Positions 21,027-32,370 are shown, numbered from the stretch's first letter. The stretch: DNA of 64,000 nucleotides from Bettongia penicillata ogilbyi (GCA_023548195.1 JAJHZJ010000270.1:930001-994000); one strand, 5' to 3'. Made by a program: numbers and translations. The notes: generated by a model not told the origin, from the letters alone.

Positions 21027-21063
<37 letters not shown>
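20751..21063 (+). mobile_element. SINE with RTE-type 3' tail, slightly 5'-truncated
   Basis: A tRNA-derived head ('gtcaggaggacctgatttca', 'agctgtgtgaccttgggcaa') is joined to a separate 3' part: 'gggtcatctccagtcatcct', 'caaagtcaagtgcaagtcat', 'ggcatgatcttcttcggcaa'. It ends in a (CA)n run (about 21030-21063). The 11-mer AGTAAAACATA flanks it at 20740-20750 and 21064-21074. The tail is that of an RTE-class LINE, so RTE machinery is the likely mobiliser. About 25 bases of the head present in the copy at 23074 are missing. It interrupts an L2 terminus. Confidence 0.8.
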
Positions 21064-21069
<6 letters not shown>

Positions 21070-21074
21070 ACATA

Positions 21075-21185
21075 AACTCATTTTGAGTTGGGATTGTTCC
21101 AATCCTTATATCTGAATCTAAATCCCCAGGACCTACCCGAGATCATGACACAGAGTAGCTTCTCAAGAAATACTGATTGATGATA
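21075..21185 (+). repeat. L2 3' end, right part
   Basis: 'aaactcattttgagttggga' and 'acagagtagcttctcaagaa' continue the L2 piece that begins with 'cttgtctcccttag' just before the SINE at 20751. Confidence 0.55.
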
Positions 21186-21189
21186 GCCT

Positions 21190-21660
21190 AAAGTCTGGGA
21201 GCTTGGAGGGCGGTTTTTGAATTCCATAATCAGCTTTCTTTGGGTTACTCCTTGTTACTGCCCCAGGCCAGGATTTAACCTTAGAGACTCAGAACTCTGA
21301 AGTACTTTAATTCCTCCAAAGAAAGCTAGAGACTGCGGTTGGCTAAGGAGGCTGGGATGTATCAGAGAGTTTAGGTGGTATTTTCTCCTCTGCATCTTTA
21401 TGCTTTTTGAATGAAAGAATGAGAGCTGATTAGGTCCTGCCCCTGGGAGTTCCCAGCCATAGAGGGATGGATTGGCCCACAATTCAAGATGTAATGTGGC
21501 TTTGAATCCCTTGCACTAGAGGAAGAGGCCCCTTACTGCTTGGGGGGGAGGGGGGTTAATTAACAACAGGCCCTCTACAATCCAACAGCTGAAAAAAAAA
21601 AGCTAATATAGTCAGACTGCTCACCAAGAGGCAGAAACTCCTAGTAAAGGGAGGTGATAA
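21190..21660. other. no recognisable feature
   Basis: Contains a G-run (21541-21556) and an A-run (21592-21602). Nothing else was identified. Confidence 0.35.
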
Positions 21661-21669
21661 TCCCACTCT

Positions 21670-21840
21670 ACGGTGTCCTAGGCACCATATTTTAAGTGGA
21701 ATGTTGACAGCCCTGTCAGACAGATGATAAAGAGAATTGGGAGGGACTTGGATACAGGAAATTGGGAAAGTTTAGCCTCAAGAAGAGACAACTGGAGGAG
21801 AATATGATAGATGCAAGAAGGAAGGCAGGCATAGGAGAAG
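21670..21840 (+). repeat. L3/CR1 3' UTR fragment
   Basis: 'gggaaagtttagcctcaaga' and 'agagacaactggaggagaat' match the part of the CR1/L3 3' UTR upstream of the segment seen at 10205. Confidence 0.45.
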
Positions 21841-22150
21841 AAACAGGGAAATCCTGGATTTGGAATCAGAGGACCTAGGTTCAAATCCTACTTCTTCTAC
21901 TTACTGTTTCTGTGACCTTAGGCAATCAGTCAAATCCACAAACTTTTGTTGAGGACCTACTGTGTGCCTGGGACTGTACTAGGCACTGGAAATATTTTTT
22001 AAAATGCATTAAACAATTCCATCTTACAAGAAGCTTCCCAAAGAGGAAACAATGTGAGTGTGTGTGTGTGTGTGTGTGTGTAAATGTATTTCTATCCTAG
22101 TACTTAGCACAGTGCCTTCACAGATACTGGTTAACTGACTTGACTGACCG
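21835..22150. repeat. MIR, antisense SINE-like repeat, (GT)n and L2 tail
   Basis: MIR (+, 21835-21925) has 'aggttcaaatcctacttctt'. An antisense repeat (21925-22055) has 'gaggacctactgtgtgcctg' and 'acaagaagcttcccaaagag'. A (GT)n of about 25 bases lies at 22058-22082. The L2-type 'agtacttagcacagtgcctt' follows. Confidence 0.55.
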
Positions 22151-22235
22151 ACTCTCTTTCTATACAAACATTATCACATATAGATGTGTATACGCATGTA
22201 CGTATGTATATGTATAAATGTGCATATGCATATGT
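22150..22235. repeat. ATGT/ATAC microsatellite
   Basis: Impure alternation around 'gtatacgcatgtacgtatg'. Confidence 0.6.
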
Positions 22236-22239
22236 ATTC

Positions 22240-22970
22240 TCAACCATTAAAGAATTCATTCTAGGAAAAACAAACAAAATCGGGCTGTGTGTACATGTTT
22301 ATTTCTCTCAAAGCTCGCAGATCATGCACGTAGAGATGTACATGGGAGCTAAATTGTGAAAATGAGCCCAAGGAAGGATAGACAAGGGGGAACCTTATAT
22401 TTTCAGAGCGATTCCCTCTTACCTCTCCCTCCCTTTCTGGCTCAGGATGCTTTTGTCAGCTAAAATTATAGTCTCCATATGTGTTAACCATAATATGAGA
22501 AAGGAATTTCTTAATTGGAAAGAATGTAAATACAATAAGATAAGAGAATGCCAAGGTATTGATTGAAATTATAGATCCAGGATATAATATCATTAACATG
22601 ACATAACATAACATAGCCTAACATGTATCCATAAAAGACCAAGATAAGAAAAAATCTCATTATTCAAGATAGTGTCTGGTTCAAGGCATCCTGCCCTGGA
22701 CAGTCATAAAAAGAATGCTCTTGATCTGTTCATCTGGCTTTGTAGTTGTTGATACAGGATGGGGCATTTTGGGTCCACTCACAGAGCAAAGCAAAGCATG
22801 TCTGTTATGCCGGATCACCCAAGACATTATAGTAGGTTAAGCTCAGAATGGGCCAAAAAATATCTTTTTCTTGATTGGCCAGTGCAGGTTTTAGGCCTTT
22901 CTCAGGTTTTGGAGGGCTCAAAATTATCACAAAGGATCCTCAGTATGTGCACATATATATTATATATAAA
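22240..22970. other. unclassified AT-rich tract
   Basis: About 730 bases without recognised repeat. A short ACATA-type repeat occurs near 22598-22625. A frame at 22759-22983 has no family features. Confidence 0.35.
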
Positions 22971-22974
22971 CTAT

Positions 22975-23060
22975 ATAAAATGAGGTAAAATAAAACACTT
23001 AGTATATAGCACTAGTACACACTTGGTGCTGTATAAATGTTGGCTATTGCTATCATTATT
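22975..23060 (+). repeat. MIR 3' part
   Basis: 'cacacttggtgctgtataaa' and 'tgttggctattgctatcatt'. It ends at the target site of the next SINE. Confidence 0.5.
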
Positions 23061-23073
23061 ATTTAAAAACCAT

Positions 23074-23386
23074 AAGGCAGCTAGATGGTGCAGTGGATAA
23101 GATCACCATTGCAGGAGTCAGGAGGACCTGAGTTCAAATCTCACCTCAGACACTTGACACTCACTAGCTGTGTGACCTTGGGCAAGTCATTTAACCCCAA
23201 TTGCCTCATCTTGGGTCATCTCCAGTCATCTTGATGAATATCTGGTCACTGGATTCAGATGACTCTGGAAGAGAAGTGAGGCTGATGACCTGCACAGCCT
23301 TCCCTTACTCAAAACAAAGTCAAGTGCAAGTCCTGTCATCATATCTCTGATGGCATGGTCTTCTTCAGCAACGGACAAACACACAC
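23074..23386 (+). mobile_element. full-length SINE with RTE-type 3' tail
   Basis: The complete head 'aggcagctagatggtgcagt' (box A region) and 'gagttcaaatctca' (box B) are joined to the same RTE-like 3' section as at 20751, ending 'caacggacaaacacacac'. Flanked by 'atttaaaaaccat' (23061-23073) and 'atttaaaaccat' (23387-23398), a 12-13 base duplication with one base lost. It inserted at the end of a MIR. Confidence 0.8.
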
Positions 23387-23401
23387 ATTTAAAACCATCA
23401 A

Positions 23402-23855
23402 GTCCAAGTCACCTTGCCTCTGTGGGTCTCAGTTTCCTCACTTGTAATATGAAGCAATCTAGGGACCCCTCCAGCTCTGACTTATGAGCCTATGACATCA
23501 TAGTGCTTCTGTGGGACCAGGTTGAAGGATTCTTTTCCTCTCTTCCAGATGCCAATTCTCAAAGAAGGATGGACTTTTATAGAGGACTGCCACGAACAAG
23601 ACCACAGATCCCTGAGGCATGAGAATTGGGCATTGTTGGCACGGAAGAACATGACCTCATCTCACTGGGAAAGAAAGGGGAGCAGTGGGTTTGCCAGAGG
23701 ACCCCAGATTGAATCCTGGTGCTGTACCTCAACTGCCTAGATGACCTTGAGTATCTGATTTCCCTTCTCTGGGCTTAGTTTCTTCATCTGTAAAAGTGAG
23801 GAATTGGTAGTTCATAGCCACCAAGGTCCCTTCCTTCTCCAAATCTAAGCTGGTG
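23402..23855 (+). repeat. two MIR copies
   Basis: A fragment at 23402-23495 has 'gggtctcagtttcctcactt'. A longer copy at 23690-23855 has 'cagattgaatcctggtgctg' and 'cttagtttcttcatctgtaa'. The 200 bases between them are unassigned. Confidence 0.6.
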
Positions 23856-23859
23856 ACCA

Positions 23860-24895
23860 AGAAAAGACCTGGAAGTAGCAGAGAGCTGAAGCACGTGGCG
23901 TACTCCTGGTCTGGTATGTCGAGGAGCATGAGCCGGGAGGAACCACCTGTGTTAGCGCAGTACTCTTGGTTGGTGATGCTCCATCTTCTGGAGGGAGCCC
24001 GGTTTCCATGAGTTCAAGAAGAGGGAGAGAAGAGTTAAGAAGAAATCCAGGATGAAAAGAGGCTTGGTAATTATGCATGGGGACTGCTGAGAACCTGGTG
24101 GAAGGGGAGGCTGGTGAAGGTGAAGGACCGGAGAGGGATAAGGCTGCCAAAGTGGAGAGGGACAAAATCAGGGAGTGATAGCCACACAAGGTAGTCTTGA
24201 GGTAGCTGAGTTAGAGGCATGGGGAGCAGGAAGTGAGAATTTGCTTGCTATAAAATGGGGAACTTACAACTACTTAGGGAGTGACTCGTCATTCTGGGAT
24301 TCCAAAGAATGTTTTCCAACTTCAAAGCCAGCAAGCACTCTTTAGTATCCTTCCCTGCTAGCATTTTATTCCTAAAAGGCAATTGGGTTTGAACAGAATA
24401 CTTTAAAAATAGAAAAACTCCCCAGCAGTTCCAGTCTGGAATTCTTCTTTTTTTTTTTTTTTTTTAAGAATGTCATTCACATAGCTCGGCTGGAGGCGCC
24501 CCAAGATCATTAAGGAACAGGAAGCAGGAGGCCCTTTATTATAACCTGGGCTTCCGGCGGGGAAGTCCAATGGCAAAGGTGTCCTGACTACCCTCCAGCC
24601 TATTGTTCCCAGAGCTATTTGACTAAGGAAGACGCTTGGCCTTCTGAACTCTACTGTCCCCAGCCTCCTCATGACAGGGCCTCTCAAATAAGTGGGAGAA
24701 CTTCCTTCTGAAAGAGACAATGGCACCCTGGCCTTGCACCTTCCGTCTCTGCTGGGGTTCTACAGATAGCTAATGCTGCTTCCTTTCTCCTTGTCCTTAT
24801 GCACCAGAAAATGCTGTTTCAGGTTTTAAAAAGCTTGTGAGACCCTTTCTTCTCCATAAAGGGAAGATTCCTTAAGCTCTGGACCATGGAAAACC
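23860..24895. other. mostly unclassified; poly(T) at about 24448-24467
   Basis: No recognised repeat apart from the T-run, which could be the antisense poly(A) of an old retrotransposon. Frames at 23845-24189 (minus) and 24403-24726 (minus) show no domain. Confidence 0.35.
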
Positions 24896-24899
24896 CTTA

Positions 24900-25200
24900 T
24901 AATTCCTTCCTATCTCTCTTAGCATTTTGGTAATTTGACCAAGTCACACTCCCTCTTGGCCTCAGTTTCCTTATCTGTAAAATGAGAGGCTTGGCCTCCT
25001 GAGTTCCCTTCAACCTCTGACTCTAAATGCTGAGCAGGTACTGATCTGCATTGTTAGAGGTAGCTCCAATATTGATTAAGTCACAAGTCTAGTTAAAAAT
25101 AAAGGACTTGCCTCCTAAGCCTCCTGATGAAGCCCAGATGGCATACTGTATATAAAGAGCTTTTTACAGGACTCATCAGTTATTGCTATTATTAACAAAA
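24900..25200 (+). repeat. MIR and MIR 3' part
   Basis: 'tggcctcagtttccttatct', 'gtaaaatgagaggcttgg' and 'ttcaacctctgactctaaat'. A separate tail with 'catactgtatataaagagct' and TTATTGCTATTATTA ends near 25196. Confidence 0.6.
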
Positions 25201-25264
25201 CTTGTGTTGTGAGAGCTGGGACACAATGGCACAGTCTTGTTATGTCACATTTGGCAGATTGCGT

Positions 25265-25830
25265 ACAATCAGCCAAAATCATTTATTAATGCTGGGAATA
25301 CACCTACAAGCAAAAAGAGAGTCCCTGACCTGGAAGAGTTTACATTCTGATGGGAGTAGGATGCTGCATAAGAGGAAGCTGAAAGGGGGAAAGTGGGGAG
25401 AAGGTACTCACTTGAGGTCATGGTGGAGAAAAGAGTCCTAAGAGTCAGGACTGGGTCTAGGAGGGGTCCCTGAGGTGAGAAGGCTCCCTCTACTAGGGCA
25501 GGTCAACACCTTCTCTGTGACTTCTAATCTTACAGAACTGCCTGGGCCACTAAAAGGTTAAGTGATTTACCCTAGGTCACAGAGTCAATATTTGTCTCAG
25601 AGACAGTTCTTGAATCCAGATCTTCCTGGCTTCAAGGCTGGTGCTCTGTCATGATACCATCTGTAAAATGGATAATTTCTCAGAGCCATGGCCAATTCTT
25701 GAGAGTCTCAGTTGCAGAGGAGTGCCGACCTGCACTGCAGGAAAGAGTTTCTTATCTAGGAGGCAGTTCCCTAAACCAGTGAAATTATAGGCCCACTTTC
25801 TATCTCTATCTTAAACCATTTGGTCTTTGT
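25265..25830. repeat. cluster of marsupial SINE fragments in both orientations
   Basis: Antisense 'ctgggaatacacctacaagc' piece at 25265-25350. Antisense SINE at 25480-25670 ('ttctaatcttacagaactgc', 'taggtcacagagtcaatatt', 'gttcttgaatccagatcttc'). Sense 3' end of the same family at 25690-25830 ('gagttgcagag'-like region, 'aggcagttccctaaaccag'). Confidence 0.5.
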
Positions 25831-25834
25831 GAGG

Positions 25835-25960
25835 CTCAGTTTCCTATGGAAGATGATACAGGTACTACCCATGCAGAAAGTATTTTCTAAAGGCTCACAA
25901 TGCCAGAGAAATTAGATTTGTTTATCTATTATTACTATTATACGTTCATAATGCAAACTC
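25835..25960 (+). repeat. MIR 3' half
   Basis: 'gtgaggctcagtttcctatg' leading to TTATTACTATTATA. Confidence 0.45.
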
Positions 25961-25964
25961 CTGT

Positions 25965-26520
25965 GGTCTCAGTGCTTCCCATAAGACACATACCTCACTA
26001 CTGAAGCAGGAGACAGGAGCATAGAGCCTATGGTTGCCATTTTTACTGAACTGACCCTGTAACCACAATAAAAACAAAACAGGAAGTCATGTCAAATTTC
26101 CTTCTATCTGTTGAAGGCGTGACCATGTGCTTGTGGTCAGGGGGTTTGGGAAGGGGCTGAAGTCTTTGTGGTGGGCTCACAAATTAAAATATTGTCTAGG
26201 ACAAAGTTTGGGGAATGCTACTAAACATCCAACAAAAGATAAAGTAGTTGCAGAAAAACAGTAGATTCGAGATTATGATTACTAGACATCAGCATAGGAG
26301 AGTACTGACTGCTCTAGAAATTTAAGCATACTTGTGAATTAAGAAAAAATCATGTCTTAGGCTTTAAGGACTTTAATGGATTCAGGAGAGCTCACTTAAA
26401 ACCACCGATTAGTCATCTTTGACTGCAGATCTGTAAGTAGGACACGAATTAATTCATCTACAATTGAATTTAACGCACATATAAGGAACTGTGCTGGTTA
26501 TGTGTTTTAGCAAATGCTTT
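25965..26520. other. no recognisable feature
   Basis: AT-leaning sequence, no confident repeat or frame. Confidence 0.35.
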
Positions 26521-26524
26521 TTAA

Positions 26525-26869
26525 AGTCAAGTCAACAAGCCTTTGCTAAGTGTCTGTCATAGGCCAGATATTGTGTTAATCTCAGTGGGATACAGAGACA
26601 GGCAAAGGACAGCCCCTGCCCTCAAAGATCGGTCTAATGGGGAGGGCTAAGTGTAGGGCTGTGTATTTTATTTGTCTAGTTGTTTTGTTGTGTCTGACTC
26701 TTTGTGACTCATTGGGGGTATTCATATCGAAGATACGGGAGTGGTCTGCCATATCCTTCTCCAGCTACACTGTGTGTAAGGGGCTAAAAACACAAAGATG
26801 GAAATGTATGCATATACATATACATACACAGACGTATATTTATATAAAAAATATGTGTATGTATATGTA

Positions 26870-26930
<61 letters not shown>

Positions 26931-27250
26931 TCTTTCTGCAAAGGGGCTGAAGTTCTACTTGGGTGGTAAGGAGAAAGAGGAAGTAGGCACCTGTATAAAG
27001 CAAAGTAAGGATGATGGGATCACAGGATATAGCTGGGAAAAAGGATCTAGAACAGTCTGACTCAGGAGAGAACACTTTGAGCTTTGGTGGGGGCTTGAGG
27101 AGGCAGGAGCCAAGGAAAAATTTATGATGGAGATGGCATTAGAACCAAACCTTGAATGAGGGGAAGGATGGATTGTGCTCCATGCAAATATATGGATGTG
27201 GGAGTAGGTCTGTTGACTTTAGGGGAACAACCTCAGAGTCGAGTTTGACT
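26525..27250 (-). repeat. antisense SINE-like repeat broken up by a MAR1 fragment and microsatellite
   Basis: 'gcctttgctaagtgtctgtc' and 'gacagcccctgccctcaaag' (26525-26640) begin the repeat. An antisense MAR1 tail (26660-26765) reads 'ttgtgtctgactctttgtga' and 'tccttctccagctaca'. Then comes a TATG/(TG)/(TA) compound microsatellite (26806-26932). The sequence after it (26940-27250) resembles the downstream body seen in the copies at 35830 and 47630. Confidence 0.5.
26806..26932. repeat. compound (TATG)n(TG)n(TA)n microsatellite
   Basis: About 125 bases. A pure TG run near 26870-26888 changes to TA from 26889 to about 26931 with single CA interruptions. Confidence 0.85.
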
Positions 27251-27259
27251 ATAATGTAG

Positions 27260-27950
27260 ACTGTATAGGGAACTCCCATTTGAGGAAACACCTTCTAAGA
27301 ATGCAGGCTGGCACCTCAGTAATTTCTAGGCTTGGAGAGTTGTCTTGAAGCCTGCAAGGTGAGAGGAAAGACTTAAACCCAGGTCTTGTTCCATCTCTAT
27401 CTACCATGTTACACTACCTCTCCATAGGGTCTCTGAAGGAGAGTAATGTGAAATAAGAAGACTTTTTAGAGATCATTTCATCCAACCCCCTTGTTCTACA
27501 GGGTGAGCAAGCTGAGGCCCAGGGTCGTGAAGTTATTTTCCTGGGGTCACCCAGCTGCTTCATGACTCTCTAGGTATCTAGAGTTGAAGGCTAGCTAGCA
27601 TCTTTTCCTGACATCACATTTCTTCAGGCTGTGGCACAGAACAGGCCTTTTCCATCCTCTTCCACCCTCCTCAACCCTTTTCACATCAGCTCTGCCAACT
27701 ACTGGCTGATTTTACTCATTTCCTTCACTTTCTCCTGCTTGCTTTTTGATAATAAAAGCCCTACCTGCAAAAGACTTAGATGATCTTTTAGTCTAGACCT
27801 ACCCCCTTCTTCCACCTCCTTTTTTAAGATGAAGCTGAAACACAAAGAAAATTCTTGCACAATGTCACAGAATTAGTAAGTAGATAAGCTGGGTTTGGAA
27901 CCCAGGGCCTCTGACTCCAAGTCTTGGGTTCCACCGTACCATGGTGTCAT
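27260..27950 (-). repeat. three antisense SINE/MIR-family fragments
   Basis: 27260-27420 has 'tatagggaactcccatttga'. 27450-27590 has 'catccaacccccttgttcta' and 'ggtcacccagctgcttcatg'. 27770-27950 has 'tgtcacagaattagtaagta' and 'ttggaacccagggcctctga'. The gap 27600-27765 is C/T-rich and unassigned. Confidence 0.5.
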
Positions 27951-27959
27951 CTTCCAGGT

Positions 27960-28525
27960 GCTCCTGAGTGGTAGACTGCCTGAAATACAACCTTTGAAAA
28001 AAAGAGAAGCAAGAGGTCACCAGTCAGATCCTTAGCAGTTGGTTCATGGGGAGATGGCCCACGTCTACTGATCTAGCCTGATGAAGGGGTGTTCATCCCC
28101 TTTGCTGGATATTGGTCCCCTTTATCTCCTTGTAGATAAAGGACCCTGAGAGCTCCCTGGGTCTAGGCATGACTAATCCCACCCCTCCCACAAGAATGCA
28201 GAGGAACAATCCCCTTTTAACTTTCAGCAGTCAGTCCAGGAACTTCGTCAGCCAGGAAATCTCAGCTGGACAATGATTAGTCATTAGAATTCCCTGGTTC
28301 TTCTTTTAATCCCAGAACCCTGCACATGGCCCTGCTTTCATAGAAAGTACCTGCTCCATCCCAGCCAGGACCTAGGTGGAGGGTTTTTTTCTTCTATAGG
28401 AACATTTTGCTATTTGGCTGAAGTTGAGAAAGAACATGAGTGTACTAAGGGGACAGGAGAGAGTTAGCCAGACCAGGGGAGACAACCAGGAGGAGCATCC
28501 TTCACATCTTCTTGAAATGATGTAG
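27960..28525. other. no recognisable feature
   Basis: No confident repeat or reading frame. Confidence 0.35.
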
Positions 28526-28530
28526 CTCCA

Positions 28531-28600
28531 GTGGTTCCCAATATTTTTTGGGGGGAATCCCTTTTTAAATGTCAAAAAATGGCACAGATGCCTGGATAAC
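28531..28600 (+). repeat. hAT-type terminal fragment (MER5-like)
   Basis: 'cagtggttcccaatattttt' and 'ggggaatccctttttaaat' follow the common hAT end 'cagtggttctcaa' plus the 'ggaccccttt' motif. The other end was not found with confidence. Confidence 0.4.
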
Positions 28601-28804
28601 ACTGGTTGTACTGTTAACTCTTGGAAGCTACCATGAACTTAATATTGCTTTTGAATGAATTTATATTTTATAAATTACAATAGGATCTATACAGAGTTGC
28701 AAAATAGTAATACACATATGTGCAAGACATACTATTTATTCGCTCTACTGAAGTATGTTGGCTAATTTGTGATAATAAATATAGGTTCCAACTTATAATA
28801 AGTT

Positions 28805-28920
28805 ATATTATAAGAATATAAGTTCCAAGAGGGTAGGGACTAGCTCATCTTTGTCGTATTTTCAGCACCTGCCAGATACCTCACACATGGTAGGTGCTAA
28901 ATAAATGCATATAGATTGAT
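28805..28920 (+). repeat. L2 3' end
   Basis: 'aagttccaagagggtaggga' and 'acacatggtaggtgctaaat'. Confidence 0.65.
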
Positions 28921-28929
28921 TTAAAGAGA

Positions 28930-29795
28930 TAGCAGCTAGAATTGTTTTGCAGATTTCAGAGACTAGAAGTCTGGTTGAAGGGGATCAAAGTTTCAACCTT
29001 AGATTCAGATACGCTTATGGATTCAAGGACCTCTTGTCCCCCAGATAACTCTTTGCCCTCTGAGGGATCCATGACTCCCCAGGTTAGGAACCATCGAAGT
29101 AAACTGTGTTACAACACAGTGGAATCCCATCTGAAAGGACATATGCCCTGGGCTGCCCATGCACACATACAACAGAGATTCATACTGGCAGCACATTGAA
29201 TCTGTTGGGCCATATTTATATAATGAGGGAAGTGCATCCTTTATCCTAAGTCAGAAAGCTTTTAGCCTAAGTGTTACTATCCTTGTCCTTTGATCAGGGA
29301 TATTATCAATCACATTCCAATGAATTCAGAAACTAATGCAGTTTTATCTGTGGAAATGGCATTAAAGAAGAGGCATGGCCATGGGCTTTGCTGCCATAGC
29401 CTAAGGACCATGGCGCCTTTCCATCTGACTTACAGTTGAAGCCCTCCATGTATGTTACCTCCCATATTGGAAAGAGAGAGCAGAGACTGTCTTGCTTTGC
29501 TCTCTGTGTTTCCAACCAAAGGATGAAGGTCTGGATCCCATTCTCAGTATCTGTATAAGAATGAATACTTCTAAACATGTGACTCATTTCCCATTAGCTC
29601 CCAGTTTCCATTTCTGCAGGACTTCTATTTGCCATCATGATCTCCCTTATTGGTACCATGTTTTTCTAGCCAGTTTTTCTCACAACCAAAGGAAAAAGTA
29701 GTTAACCAGAGCTCGTTATTACCCTAGGGTCCACCTAGGCAGACTAGTGTAGCAAATAACTGGACTTTGGAGGGAGAAGACAAGTTTTAACTCTG
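28930..29795. other. mostly unclassified
   Basis: A possible hAT terminus lies near 29068-29095 ('actccccaggttaggaacca'). Otherwise nothing recognised over 860 bases; frames 29333-29587 (minus) and 28942-29199 (plus) have no family signal. Confidence 0.35.
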
Positions 29796-29804
29796 GCAAA
29801 TGGA

Positions 29805-30500
29805 TTTAGAACTGAAAGGCACCTTAGGGTGCCTCTGGACTTGAGAACAGGTCCCTCATTTTATATATGAGGCGGCTGAGGCTCAAGGACACGATGTAAC
29901 TTAACTTTGTTCACATAGGTCACCACCAAGCATCTAAGGTGGAATTGGAGTATGGGTCCAGTGCTCTATCCATGGCCTCATGCTTACTAGGTGATTCTAA
30001 GCAGTTAATTTCTATGAAGCTTAGAAAATGAACCTTGCGTCCAATAGCAGGACAATTCCCTTTTTATAGACTGTCCCTTTTTATAGACCCTCCCTGTTGA
30101 GCTCATCAAAGAGCATGAGCCATCCAACTTGAAAGAGAGAGCACTGTGTATTCTGGGGTTGTTTCCAAGTGTGCTCTCTGTAGTCAGTAGGTAAGTGACA
30201 CTGGAGAGACATTCCACTCAGAATGCAGGAATCAGGTTGGTTGTATGCTTAGCAGCTGTATGCTAGTTCAAAGTTAAATAAGAACAATTAAATTCCAGAA
30301 TGTTAGAGCTGAATGGAACTTTAGAGATCCCATGCAATGATTCTGTAAATGCAGTAGCTTCAAAGTTTCCTAGAAGACCCGAGTTTAAATCCCAACCATC
30401 ACCTGTTTGACACTGACAAAGTCATGTAATTTCTTTACTTCAGTTTCCTCATTGCAATATATGGGAGATGGCTTTGCACCCTAGACCTATGCTCCTGTGA
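29805..30500. repeat. antisense MIR-related repeat and sense MIR with unassigned spacer
   Basis: The minus copy (29805-29990) has 'tcattttatatatgaggcgg'. The plus copy (30350-30500) has 'cccgagtttaaatcccaacc' and 'cttcagtttcctcattgcaa'. Confidence 0.45.
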
Positions 30501-30509
30501 CCCATAGCA

Positions 30510-30795
30510 CAGCCCCTCTGTCTTTGTAGATGGGCTCCAAAAGTCGCTATGACCAACCAGGTGGTAGGTGTTTCTGAACCTCAGCCAGGCTGGCCCTCCT
30601 GTGACAGCCACCATCCATTGTGCCAGGCCAGGGCACTAGTGACAGGTGACTCTTTCCAAGAACACCTGTGATCTCATTAATGCTGATACCCTATCTGGAG
30701 GCAGCAAGGGCAGTCCGTCCATATCTTTACATGCTGGATGACTCCTGTCCGTCTATTCCCAGTGCTCCGAGGGGGCTTTCCTTTGGAGGTGGCCA
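30510..30795. other. no recognisable feature
   Basis: Nothing supported. Confidence 0.35.
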
Positions 30796-30799
30796 CCTT

Positions 30800-31310
30800 G
30801 CTTAAGCAGCAAGGATTTGTTAAGTGCCTGCCGTAGGCCAGGGATGGACCCAGCACTGAAAATATAAGGACAAAAATAAAAGTCCTTGCCCTCAAGAAGC
30901 TCGTGTTCTGTCTCCACCTTTACTCTCTCTTTCCTTCCAATCTGCCTGTCAAAATGCTACAGTTAATCGCCATCTACCGAACTCCTGCTGTGTGTTTCAC
31001 GTGTTGTGATAGGGGCTTGCAGTTCAGATATAAAAGTGAGCTAGTCCCTGCCCTCCAGAAGTTTATAAGTCATTGAAGAAGATATGGACCCGTACATACA
31101 CACACACATACACACTCTCAATACAAAGCGATTGGGGGTGGAGAAGGCATGACTGCCTGGGAGGAATTAGGAGGAGCCTCATGTAGTCAGTGGTACTGAG
31201 CTCCAGAGGAAGCTAGGGATGCTGTTTCAAGATGAAAGTGGAGAGGGAGTCCCTTCCAGGAGTGAGGCAGGCACAGGCGATGCAAAGGGACAGGGTTTGG
31301 AGATGAGATG
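30800..31310 (-). repeat. two antisense SINE-like repeats in tandem
   Basis: The first copy (30800-30920) has 'gtccttgccctcaagaagct'. The second copy (30960-31310) has 'tagtccctgccctccagaag', an ACAC tract at 31098-31113, and a downstream body 'ttcaagatgaaagtggagag'. Confidence 0.55.
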
Positions 31311-31314
31311 ACCC

Positions 31315-31905
31315 ATGAGCAACCTATCTCTTTTCCGGTCATATATCTCTCAGATATGTCTCTTGCACAATTCACAGACTGCCTACATGCTTCTTGCCCT
31401 TCGGGTGACTCACAATTTTGTTCTAAAGAAATATCTGATGACTTATCAGAATAATGAAACCATGCATTTATATAGCAGTTTGTGGTTGTTAAAATGTTTT
31501 CATAAACTATTACTAGTGGCATCGATTGACCATATTGAATTATTTGGTATAGCAACTACCCTCTTCCTCCCTTCACTGTAATTATTTAGCCTAGAGAGTT
31601 TAAAGGTTGGAGAGGGGGATGGAGCAAAGGGTATAGGACCAATCCATGAATAACTGCTTACACTCAGAAGGTAGTGACTAATTTTTTGGAAAAATAATCT
31701 CATTTTTCAGATGTTTAATATTCATATCACCTTAACTTTTGAGTATATCCTTCCTTTTCTCCTAACAAGTGAATCATTCCATGGAACAGAGATTTTTTTT
31801 TAAGGGAGGGAGAAAACAATTAAGCAGAACTAACCAACACATTAAGCATGCCTGCCAGTGTATGTAATATTCTATACCCAGTCTCCTACCTCTACGAAGA
31901 TGGGA
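31315..31905. other. mostly unclassified
   Basis: A MIR-like trace lies at 31440-31510 ('catttatatagcagtttgtg'). Nothing else was recognised. Confidence 0.35.
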
Positions 31906-31909
31906 GGGA

Positions 31910-32245
31910 AGTGCGTACTCCCAGCTTTTCTCTGGGACAAAGCTTGGTCACTATACTTACATGTTGTTCATTTGGGGGATTCTTTCTGCTTTTGTCCTTG
32001 TGTGTATTGTTTTCCTGGTTCTTCTTGTTTATACTTTGTATCTCTTCATTTGTCTTTCCATGCTTTTCTGACTTCTTCATGGCTGCTGTTTCTTATGGTG
32101 GAAGAGCTTCCCATTATGTCCCCATGCCACAGTTTGTTTAGCCAATTTCCCCAAACAGCGGGCATCAACTTTGCTCTAGTTCTTCACTACCGCCAAACAT
32201 GCTGTTATGAATATGTTGGAATATGTGGAATCTTGCTTTATATTT
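31910..32245 (-). repeat. L1 3' UTR, antisense, degenerate
   Basis: 'cacagtttgtttagccaatt', 'cgggcatcaactttgctcta' and 'gctgttatgaatatgttgga' match the same stretch seen in the L1 copies at 44395, 48690 and 58290. Confidence 0.55.
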
Positions 32246-32249
32246 TTAA

Positions 32250-32370
32250 ACTCCATTAGAGGATTACCTTCTTGAAGGCAGATCTGTCTTTTTGCCTATC
32301 TTTGTGTCCTGAGCACTTAGCACACTGCCTAGCACATAGAAGGCACTTAAGTACTTGTTGACTTGACCTG
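32250..32370 (+). repeat. L2 3' end
   Basis: 'attaccttcttgaaggcaga', 'gcctagcacatagaaggcac' and 'acttgttgacttgacc'. Confidence 0.65.

Noticed and set aside
22240..22970. Possible endogenous retrovirus fragment in the unclassified AT-rich tract
   Set aside because: No LTR ends, primer-binding site, polypurine tract or gag/pol motif could be seen.
23074..23386. tRNA-like box A and box B in SINE heads
   Set aside because: These are the internal promoters of SINEs. No acceptor stem, anticodon arm or cloverleaf was seen, so no tRNA gene is called.
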